Shown: positions 23,652 to 35,000 of the stretch, in pieces
How positions within the stretch are numbered: the stretch's first letter is position 1
How the letters are laid out: every line of letters begins with the position of its first letter
Origin: Hippasteria phrygiana
Taxonomy: Eukaryota > Echinodermata > Asteroidea > Valvatida > Goniasteridae
Assembly: GCA_037893225.1 (NCBI GenBank)
Contig: JAZGUH010000490.1
Coordinates: forward strand, 186,001-250,000
DNA length: 64,000 nucleotides
Direction: 5' to 3'
The notes under the pieces: model-generated
What the model saw: the letters and a program-made list of their open reading frames with translations, nothing else
The model's database searches: none
What the model was told of the DNA's origin: nothing
Position numbers and translations under genes: made by a program

Positions 23652-24754
23652 ATTGACTTTACACTATTTTTTTTACTTGTTAACTGAGCTATTTTGCCCT
23701 ATGTTGGTGGTCTCCCAAAATGTCGGTATCTTTGTTCGGGTGGGCGCTAGTCAGAAGTGATAAACCCAGAATGCTGTATAGCCAGGGATCATGCCCAATT
23801 TTACTGTAATGTTTTTTGACAAACTTTTCTTCTTTTCCCCTTCCTTTTTAAATTTGTTTGGGGGGGGGGGAGGGGGTGATAATTGGCAAGCACTGCCAAA
23901 AACAAATCCTAGGAGGGCCACTGCTTACACCCCTCTTGGTCTATTGGAAATTCTTGTGATGACGCATCCCCATTCAAAATAGTCTATCAACATCACAGGT
24001 CCAGTTTCTACTCTAGTCAAATTTTTGGGGTTACCCTAAAATATACTAAACAGGCAAAATCATAATAGAAGTCAATGAAATATTTTGAGCGCATTAATGG
24101 TATGTGTTGTTAGAACTACCTCACTTGCACAGCTATAAATGTTTCCATTTTGATATTAAAAAAATACTATTGTTTACAATTGAAATTGTATAGGTATACT
24201 TTTTTTTGTTACAAAAAGGACGCTGTTACACAAAACACATGGAGCATTAATTTCTTTGCATAGCTTTTCTTTGGCACATCAAGATTTAATGGAATTCGAA
24301 AATTGGCATGACAGACTACTGAAGAATACTATATAATTTTTTTTTAAAGAGACAACAATGGTATACTTAAACAGGGACATTGTCCTTTAGATTATATACA
24401 TTGGCTATACATTGTATAAAAAAAGTATTATTCACTGGTACAAACTGGAAGGTTAATGTTTTGTTCAAGTACAAGCAGCACTCTGTGAGCCATTATATAT
24501 TTTTTTTATATTTTTTTTTTTATATTATACTGTTAAAGAGTAGCACATTTGAATGCGTAGGATGCATAGCAAAATATATCATGGTTTATTTTTAGTGTAT
24601 ATGAGATATTCAAACATGTATATTCCAGTATTGGGTGTTTATCAGCAACGTTCTTAGTTTTGCTTTTAAAACCCAGTTGGTCTTCCTCCAGTATGTACAC
24701 AAGGGAAAAAACTGCCTATACTTTTGTATATAAATTATGCATTGTCTTTCTAAA

Positions 24755-24960
24755 AACAAGTTCGCTCCCTACAAGGCTGAAAACCACTTGGGCACGGGGA
24801 CAAATGGCCTTTAAACAGGATAGTAGTCATAGAAGTAATTAGTAGCAAGAGGTATAAACATCACAAGATGAAGGGAAACATTCACCAGGCAAGGAATTTC
24901 ATAAAGATAAGAATGAGGGAAAAAAGCTATTGGCATAGCTTTTCCTTCTACACCTAGGTA
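24755..24960 (-). mobile_element. Short non-LTR retrotransposon 3' fragment
   Basis: Shares aaggctgaaaaccacttggg and agatgaagggaaacattcac with the fragments at 14640-15060 and 29640-30545. Too short to translate. Confidence 0.55.
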
Positions 24961-25603
24961 CAGATAGAGTATATCGACTATAACTAGAGAGTAAATGATT
25001 TACGGTAAAAAGTAATAAAAGAAATATATTCTACTGTAATAAGGAGATGCATGTAATGATGTTATTTTTAATGGTCAAGCGTACTACAAACTATTTGTAA
25101 AACGTGACCAGATCCTACAAAATGAGTCTGTGGGGCATATGTTTCACTTGCTAGTTTTTAGTTGAATTACAAATGAAATGTGGCTCGATCATTTTTATAA
25201 ATATCCCTCACTTTGAAATGAATATGGGTAAAAAACAACTTGACAGTTCTTATTGATTTCCACTGTATGAGTAGCTCTGGCAGTGTGGAACACAATTTGT
25301 TATGTTGGGTTACAAATAGCATTTTTAAATAAGCAGTATGAAATATCTGAACTGTTCTAAACAGACAAATGGCAGTTAAAATGATTTTGTCTGGCAGCCA
25401 TGAGGGCTGTTCATCCGAGCCGGGTACCCGACCGCTAATGTCATGAACCAGTACCCGTAAACCAAATTAACATATTACTTAGTAATTTCACTTAGACAAT
25501 GAAAAAAGAAAGTTTTTGAATGTCATTTCTGGGGAATTTTCAAAATGAAAACCAGGGTACATGAACAAATCATGTACCTGTTGTGTATTTTTTTTTTTTT
25601 TTA

Positions 25604-25818
25604 CCCCTTGTGTACGGTTGACACAAATATGTACAGATTATATATTGCCACCTGGCCGGATAATGTCTATATGTGCCAATTTCTGCATTTTCAATCCATT
25701 ATTGGGGAATTGTGTACGTTATGCTTGGCTGCACAAACCTCTTGTTTCCAATCTGCATAACCCGGCCTGGTGCTCCGGTGCCCCCCATGAAATACCCAGT
25801 ATGCCCGGGTTCAAGGGG
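25604..25818. mobile_element. piggyBac-like MITE
   Basis: Starts CCCCTTGTGTACGG (preceded by TTAC) and ends CAAGGGG followed by TTAA (25819-25822). Interior matches 9625-9833. Confidence 0.75.
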
Positions 25819-27149
25819 TTAAACACCCTTGTCTGCAAAAGTGATCACTCACCCCCCATTCAACATGGTACCCAGACACTCCCGAGTGTTGGGGTAATAC
25901 ATATTATCAACGTGAGATGGAAATATATCCTACATCAATCGCAAACACACTATTCTACAACAGCATTTCAAAATAAGCAACTTGAAATATCTAAACTGGT
26001 TATAAGTAGCTGTTTTGGAAACAACAGTATGGCACATAAAATGTGTACAAATGGCAGCTATAAAAATAAGTTGGTCAAATAAAATCATAAAATCCATTTG
26101 GCCGTGTCAACATCCAGGCCCATACCGGTGGGTGTGGGGGGGGGGAGGAGCCCAATACATGCAGCACTTGCAATGCAAATTTGTATATTATATCGCAAAA
26201 TATGAAAAATAAGTGTTATGTATGATTGGAAAGCCCGCAATGTGAGCTTTCATTTGGTACATGATAGAGCTCCAAAGCCCTTTCCGTTCTGGAGATATCG
26301 TGTTTTTGCATATTAATTAGTTCTATGGAGTTCAAATTGCACAACAGAAAAAACAGACTTTGAAATAGCTAGTTCTAATACAATGCAATGGAACAATGCA
26401 CTCTAAAAAAAGGTTATTTTTTTCACTTTATTCACGGAAATCAACATTGTTGTGCACCAAACCTGAAACTTTAGATATTTAAGATGTCATTAAAGACAAA
26501 AAGCAAAAAAGGAATTTTGACGAAAAATTTCATCCTCTCAAAGTTGAAAGGGCCATTACACATAAATGCATAGGGCGACTTATATCACCTTTTTCTGGAG
26601 CGGGTCTCATTTAGAGTCTGGAAAAAATCTTGTGCCTTCCAATTTTGTGCATGAATTGTGATGACAACAATTGGACAACTGTGTTCAGTGGGCATGGTTT
26701 AACACTCACAAAGAACAATGTGCACTTCATACAGCCTAGAGAAACGATAGCACTTATACCCGAGTTTTGCATAGACATTTTGGTCAAGGATGCGAGCATG
26801 AAGCCCTTACGTCGTGGAGTCTGGGGTCCGCTAATTCACCCTCTTATGCCCAAATTATTGTTCTTACACTGAATTTTACATTTATAGATTGGGCTGAGGG
26901 GTTAAGGCGGCCTGAACATTTTTTGATTCTAGATGCTCTGTGGTGCAATCCGAGGCAATTCCTGGCCACTTTCTCTTGACTGTTTTGAGCAAAAGTTTTT
27001 AAGATTATACAGGCAAAATTTAGTTCGTTTGAAACTGTTTAGAATACAATCTTTATTGCTGTTAAATTTATAGCGTAGTGGTAGCATCGGGGCAGGATTC
27101 AAGCGTAGTGCTAATTCTCGAAAGCGTGGTGGGTGCTAGTGCTATGCCT

Positions 27150-27960
27150 GGCTGATCGAGTCTAGCAATGCACACTGCATACACCCCAGAGAAACTAGCA
27201 CTTGACCTGAATCTAGTAATATGCACTGCATACAGTCCATGGAAACTGGCACTTTACCTGAGTCTAGCAATGCACACTGCATACACCCCAGAGAAACTAG
27301 CACTTGACCTAAATCTAGCGATATGTACTGCATACGAGTCTATAGCCATTTGCACTGCATACAGTCCATAGAAACTGGCACTTTACCTGAGTCTAGCAAT
27401 GCACACTGCATACACCCCAGAGAAACTAGCACTTGACCTAAATCTAGCGATATGTACTGCATACGAGTCTATAGCCATTTGCACTGCATACAGTCCATAG
27501 AAACTGGCACTTTACCTGAGTCTAGCAATGCACACTGCATACACCCCAGAGAAACTAGCACTTGACCTAAATCTAGCGATATGTACTGCATACGAGTCTA
27601 TAGCCATTTGCACTGCATACAGTCCATGGAAACTGGCACTTTACCTGAGTCTAGCAATGCACACTGCATACACCCCAGAGAAACTAGCACTTGACCTGAA
27701 TCTAGTAATATGCACTGCATACGAGTCTATAGCCATTTGCACTGCATACAGTCCATGGAAACTGGCACTTTACCTGAGTCTAGCAATGCACACTGCATAC
27801 ACCCCAGAGAAACTAGCACTTGACCTAAATCTAGTAATATGCACTGTATATGAGTCTATAGCCATTTGCACTGCATACAGTCCATAGAAACTGGCACTTT
27901 ACCCAAGTCTAGTGATGTACACTGCACGTACAGCCCAGAGAAACTACATGTACATGTAGC
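27150..27960. repeat. 129-bp minisatellite, about six units
   Basis: The landmark acaccccagagaaactag starts at 27181, 27283, 27412, 27541, 27670 and 27799: spacing 102 then exactly 129 four times. Each unit is itself a chain of related 'ctagcaatgcacactgcat' subunits. The period is 43 codons, so frames stay open on both strands, but there is no splice or start context. Confidence 0.95.
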
Positions 27961-28877
27961 ACTTAATAGTGATGTGCACTGAATATAGCACTGGACCTGA
28001 GTAGCGTTTCATAAACAAACATTCAATGTAAATCATACAAAATTCTTAAAAACAACTCCTTAAAAAACTAAAGTACGTGTTCCATTGAAAAAACTAAATA
28101 TTGAAAATCATATCCACTGCAATGATGACCCATTCACTGCATTGTGTACGATACATATTGCATCTTGCCTACAAAAGGTCTATGACATACTCTTTCTACA
28201 TTTCAGTATTAATGTATATCTACAGTGTCCCAATACATGAATGCTAATTACAGCTATCCGCATGTACTGAAAATACATGCAGTAAAAAAAATTAAAACTC
28301 TATAAAGTGACATGTAACTGCCCGGTACTTTTTAACCGAGTGTACTGTCCTCATACATTACTGTATGCAATCCAAAAGAAACAACAGATTTTAAAAACCT
28401 TGGCATCGACCGCATTGAATATGATGTAGTCATGGTGTACGTGCTGATGATCACAACTGTCCCACAATATCGGACAGCCCACACTGACAACGGGTTGTTG
28501 TTAAGGCGACAATATGGGTATTTGGTATGGTCTATAATAAGCCACACAATTGGCTCAAAATACATTGGTTCCTTTTTGTGGTTGGTACTTTTAAGAGGAC
28601 CGAGCAATTGTTAGAAATCACCAGTACTTTTTGAAACACACAAGATTCTTGATCTATGCCTGCATTCCCATAGGGTATATACAGGCTAGCAGCATTTTCA
28701 AAAATAACTCACTAGCAATGGCAGTCGATTTTATGCAAATGAGCAGTTTCATTATTTTGCAGGTTACAATTTGTATCACCAACCTTCTTCCAAAACCTGT
28801 TCACAAAGTTCAAATACAGAAAATTCATATTTCCCTTCAGCATGCTGACCACACACACAGATTCCAGATTAAAATTA

Positions 28878-29053
28878 TTATGTCACATACGAGGCATAGT
28901 CTGAATTCCAGTCACGCTCGAATACATCCGCCACTTGCTGCCTGATGGAGACCTGACCATTCTGTCCCAAATCTGGTGATGATGATGTCCCATTGATGAT
29001 GAGTCCCACTCCGCCAGTATCAGTGAAGTAATCTTCACTCCAGTTTGAAGTCC
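28878..29053 (-). CDS. PLD3-like: PLD-like terminal exon 8b (distal alternative)
   Basis: Acceptor cattcag then [15 protein letters not shown], ending [14 protein letters not shown] and TAA (28878-28880). Same phase as 8a, with about 40 of 58 residues identical by eye. Reading frame and splice site are intact, so it looks like an alternative last exon, not a relic. Confidence 0.88.
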
Positions 29054-32000
29054 CTGAATGAAGCAAAGGCATACCATGTGAAACTAGATTTCCTCTCATA
29101 CGTCGTTGACCAATGGAGTTGACTAAACACAAACATTGGCTGAGCACAAAAAAGTCTTGCGCGGTAAATTGGGTTGGTAATCCTACTTTCTTTCTTCTTT
29201 TTTTACCAAGGAACGATTTTCCTGCCGCTAAGCACATTTTGTTTTGTGCTTAACAGCAGAGTTGGAGTCGAGTTCCTGCAAGTCCTTTCACAAGTACTTT
29301 CACAAGCCCAGTCAGAAGTACTTTCATAAAGCCAGTCACAAGTAACTGGATGAACAATGACAAAGGAATGCCTTTGTCAAAGCTCATTTGAATAGCTTGT
29401 CATTGGGATTAGGACTGGATCGAGGGCTTGTGATGGACTTGCAGGGACTTGTGATGGACTCGACTACATCTCTGCTTATCAGCTCCTTGAAATTGGCCTC
29501 TGTGTAGTTGTCTGACACACAGGCGCCTGTTGCTTGGGGAGTTTTCACATACCGTCCCATCAACCCCAAGTTCAGGTGACTGAATACAATCAGGTGTGGT
29601 GATCCACACATTGGCCAGCCAACCCAGCAATCTTGGTGGATTAAAAAAAAATTATATTTATGCAAGTTCGCCCCGAACAAGGCTAAAAGCCACTTAAGGC
29701 TATGAAGCACGATATGAGGCAAAGGGACCCCCGGCCCCCCCTCTTTTGTGTTGGTCATTGTGTTCCCAGAATCTCAGGAATTCTTTTCAGAAATGCAGGG
29801 GGGATGTGTTAGGTAACAATAATAGTTTGGAGTGTGTTTAGGGTATAGGGACAAAAGGGGGGTACACCTATGCCCCATATCGTGCTGGGTATCACTTAAG
29901 CTGCAGAGCTACAAAAATAATCAAAGATACAAGAGGTAGGAATAATGTCCCTCTTGAAGCAGGAAAGATTAAGATGAAGGGAAACGTGCACCGGGCAAAG
30001 AATTCCATAGAGATACATACAGAACGAGGGAAAAAGCTATTGGTATATAACCTTTCATCATTAGTACAGCTAAAGTATATTGGTTGGAACAGGCAGAAAT
30101 CAGAGTTTCATGCTCAAACACCCTTACTGGACGAACCAAGCTGGACAAGCCGGTGGAACATTTACCATGAAAATATCTGTAGAACAGACTAAGAGTAGCA
30201 ACAGACCTCCAGTGAGAGAGTGATTGTAAAGATGAGCCCAACTTTTCTCCAACCAAATAAACAATGCGCTTCTGTACTCTATCTTATAAAGATAACAAAA
30301 AGAATCACCATGCAGCCCAAATGTGGGAACAGTACTTTATAAGAGGACGTATAGTTAGTTGTCTTGTAAAGGAAAGCATCAGGGGTAGATACTTCCGAGC
30401 TCGATAAAGCCAACCATCTCGCAATGGAAGCATATATACATTTCTCTGCGGCAGGACGGACCACACTGTGCTGATAAACGCTATAATATTGTAAATCCAG
30501 AAAGACCAATCCTTATATAATAAACCAATACTGCCATGCAAAGGTTCTACGTATACTCTCTAGTTTAAAACCATAAATCTCAACATGATTGATGCTCTAG
30601 TCTGTACACGTTTCATTTGGCTACACATGCTCAAATCTTTTCTGTGCTATATGGATCTGCAAGCACAACTTCAAAGGTATATTACAGCAATGGTTAGAGT
30701 TAGCAGTGTTCATACTTTGTGTGATCATATACATGAAGTAAGAAAGTTTGAGCTCAATCCATCATCCGAGTCCGACACGAAAACAGTGGAAAACTGTTGG
30801 CTTTGAACAGTGATTTTGTGCATGTTCGTAAATAATGTGCTTTTCAGTTTTAATGGTGGTCTTCAGATGCAATTTTCTCGAAGATAAAAGCAATTCAGAC
30901 AGAAATGATTCTCAGGATTGGAACTGGTTCTTAGGTTTTCAGATTGAAATCAATATTATTTGTGGTCACGACCAAAGCTGTATCATACTTTTAACTTTAG
31001 GCAGTTCTACGTGAGAGGGGTGAACAATTCTTCAAACAAGTGATTTTTGAGGGAAGTAATTGTTTTTCTCTCCCTAAAAATCACTTGTTTGAAGAATTGT
31101 TCAGCCCCTCTTCACATAGAATTGCCCATTACGCATAAAAGCTTACAGCGACTTATGTGCCCTTTTTGCAGAGCCCGTCACAGTTTATCTTAATTGACTG
31201 TGCTTGTCTTAATTGACTGTGCAATATACCCTCTGTGGTTTGTTAATAACTACCCCAAGCCTTACAAACTCCCAACAGCAGGTTGTGTTAAATTTTGATG
31301 GGTTCAGGACTGTAGGCTTCGGCAACAATATTCCACAAGTCCAAAAAATGTACCATACAGGTATATACTGCAGTGTTGGATTTTGACAGGTTGACACTTC
31401 CTAGTAAAAATGCCTGGGGGGGGGGGGGGGGGGGTTATAGGGTTGACAAAAAAAACCACCACCTTTTCCAATTTTTGGGCATCTGTAACTCTACAAAAAA
31501 GGCTATTATTCAAGCACAAAAGGTACGTCCAAATTATTGTTGCTGCAAATGTCCAACAGTGAATAACTTTTGTCTTGCAAATAAAAAAAATTAAAAATGA
31601 TTTTTCACGGTGAAACTCAGAAGAGCACAGGCAGTATATCTTTAAAAATCAAAATCATTGGGTTAGTACGGCTGTACTTGAAATGTTATTGCTCGAATGG
31701 TTAAAAGTTTCAAAACAATATTTGTTTAGACATACATATATATACAAGTCTGCAACAAGTAGGAAAGCTTTATAAAGCTCTTCAAAGGACAAGATCTAAT
31801 GGGAAGAATTTCCTTATCAATGCTTAGAACAAGAAAAAGACACATCCGACACAAATGTCTTTCAAAAAATTAAAGTTTTATTGATTTGTTACAAAAAATA
31901 CATATCTAGAATATATAACATTTCAAATGTGCATATTGCCACATCAGACAATAAGAGACATCCGCTTCTTGTTTTACTACGCCCCAAAATACGAATATTT

Positions 32001-35000
32001 CAGGTTATTCAAGAACAATTCAATATGTACTCGGCATACCAATATGATAAATGTAGAATAAAATGTAAAACAGTCGAGATCATTCAAATTGGTGGAAAAT
32101 ACACGACACGACACGACACGACACACTTATTATATTTGGTTGGCAGAAAAAAAAAGTCATATGCTCATACTAATTGTTATATCTCCGTCTTGGATACTGT
32201 ATTTTGATTGGCCTAGAATGATCACATGTCCGGTCTATAAAAACGACTGGCACACCCCAAGCATGAGCCAGCTAGCTATTAAGCTGTTCATTGGTACCCA
32301 TGCAGTTTTCACCTACAGTTAACGGTAGTAAACTATAGTGGGAGCAGCGGACGAGCAGACGATCAGCTGTTTTGATGGCGTGATTTGTTCGAGTTATTTC
32401 CACCGAGCAAAGCAAGTTGAACTGAAGAAAAAAACTGGGTTTGGCGATATAACAAAACAATTGTTGACTACTGTGATGTGGGATATGACATTTTTAACAC
32501 CCTCGGGGACGCACAGTATTCTCGGCTTCACCTCGGGTGCTATGCGTCCCCCAGGTGTTAAAAACATATCCCACATCACAGCAGTCAACAATTGTTATGT
32601 ATCACTGTGAAACCCTTGGGTGTGATTTTCTATTCAAAATGGACAGAAGGACTAGGTGGATGCAATTTTAACATTGAGGGTCCAAAATCAAATCCAGAAC
32701 ACAGAATCACAATCAGGTTTGATATACAATGGTGCTCTTTGTCAAGGTGGGGCAATATTGTACAGGCTTCAGATGTGATGGCTTCACTGTGTTAGAGTGT
32801 ATGTTCATCATGTATTTTAACCCCTTGGGCACGGTATTTTACGGGAGACGTCGGGGTGTCGCGGCGGTTCTGGCAGCCAAATTGAACCGCTACAATGTGT
32901 TTGTGCAGTCAAGCGTATCATAAACAATAATCCAACAATGGATTGAAACTGCACAAACAGCGGCCAGTGGCGTCATCCGGCCTGGTGACACTGATTTTTT
33001 GTGTGCCCACAGGCGTCATCCGTACGCAAGGGGTTAAGGGACACATTACCCTCAAGGCGCCAAATGGACTAGTAATGACATCAAACTGTTTTTTCTCATT
33101 GAATTCACGAAGCCAGGAGATAGATGGAGCAGCATTCTGTGGATCATATGGCATGTATTTCAGTACATACGAGTTGGGGTGATATAATTTTTTTTTGATT
33201 TTTGCAACAAACACAAAAACTAAGTTTTTGTTTTAACTCATAAGGAAACAACAAATGAGCATCTACAAAAAAACAAAGAACATTTTGTCGAAGAAATCGT
33301 ATACTGTGGCACGGTAATATTTCCGCATGTCCCCACTCGCCAAACGTAGTAAAAATGGTCCAATGTCATTACTTTGTAGATCCACTATGGGCTACCAAAA
33401 TGTTCATCCTTAAATTACTCTGCTTGGAAAAATCATTAAAAAGTAGACAAAAATGTACATGACAATCTAAAGAATCTACTGATTTTCGGATATCCTTTGT
33501 TTGTACTTTTTTCAAATAAAAACTTTTATTCACACAAAAACGGGGGGGGGGGGGGGCCCTCCAAGTGCGATAAATAGGAACAATCCATTGACTATTGTTT
33601 GTGTTTACGCTTGGCTGCACATCCTATTCTTGGCATACCAGCCCCCCCCCCATCATTGACAGCTGGACACAAGGGGTTAAAGCCTTTTGATAGGAACCTA
33701 GATCTAGCATGCATCTGCTATAACTACAAGCGCGTAACCAATTCCACCTTTATAAGGCAAATGTTACATATTTAGTACAACACTGGGGCCCGATTCCATA
33801 GGATCGATGAGTACAGTTTCCTGCCAACAAAACCCTTGCCCATTTCACAGAAACAGTAAGCAGTCAGTACAGCGAAGAGCCCGCTATTAGAGGAAAAACT
33901 GGCTTAAAATCATCATGCAGCAATAGAATGCACACGTGGGCATTAGCATGACCTGATCGTGAAATATCAGCACATCCTTTCTGCTATAGCCGTTACATGA
34001 TGTATGTGGCATAGTCTGAATTCCAGTCACGCTCGAATACATTGGCCACTTGCTGCCTGAAGGAGACCTGACCATTTACTCCCACGTCCCCCTCCGCCGG
34101 TGACGTCTCATTGACGATGGCACCGACCCCGCCATCGGCCACAAAGTAATCTTCGCTCCAGTTTGACGTACCTGAATCAAGATAGAGTATGCGATATGCA
34201 AGCCGTATCCAGTGACGCCATTCATGGTAAATGTGGCGCACTGACACGAGCAGAAAGTTGCTCCATGGCATTCCAATTTTGGGATTTTAACATTTTGACG
34301 TGTGAAAAATACTCGTATCATTCCCCAAGGTTTTACAACCCAAAAAGGAAGCTAGTGGTTGCCAAGGTAACATATTGAGATGTGCACCGAGAGTACACTG
34401 TAGCTTACACGAGTCATCGACTTTGACCGTCACTTTCTCAAAATAAGGGGTCGAGACTCTCAAATTTAAAAGGTAAAAGCATGGGCTAAGAATGAGCCAC
34501 ATTATCAACACTTTGCTACGCTACATCTGGGGTGCGTTTTGGTGGTCATAAACAGTCACACCCAAGAATTGCTTCGGTTGTTTCTTGTCGGTGAATTTCT
34601 TTGGGAATTTTAAATAGGCAAGAACTACGCACCATAATAGAATACTCAAATACCCAACATGATTAACCACAGAGAAACGACAGAACCAGTTTTCGGTTAT
34701 GAATGCCCAAACGCACCCCCGTTTTGTGGTGCCAGGTCAGAAATATGCCGTCTGGCCAGTTACTGGCCCTGCTGGCTATGTGTGTTAACAGCAATGGCCA
34801 AATTGTGAACAGTTCAGAGTTTCCTTTGTCCACTAATAAAATTCATGTGGGAGGCCTGCCGGAAACGTTAGAGTACAAACAAAAGAGGGACAATAGGGAG
34901 TCCGTGATTGCCGGTATTTACACACTGTGGGAGTGGAGGGGGGAGGGGGTTGGAAAAGGAGCTAGGGGATTGATCTACCAAGCTCTTTAATGGGTTAAGA

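Larger units (their letters stand above)
23553..28877. other. Intergenic region between convergent TKFC and PLD-like genes
   Basis: Holds a tRNA-SINE piece (23690-23810), a retrotransposon fragment (24755-24960), a piggyBac-like MITE, and a 129-bp minisatellite. No gene recognised. A 173-residue frame at 25561-26082 overlaps the MITE and shows no family features. Confidence 0.7.

Noticed and set aside
25561..26082. 173-codon plus-strand open frame
   Set aside because: It runs across a piggyBac-like MITE and low-complexity DNA, with no recognisable family.
28878..29053. Exon 8b as a pseudo-exon or part of a second PLD gene
   Set aside because: Frame, phase and acceptor are intact, and no other PLD exons are seen between 23.5 and 33.9 kb.
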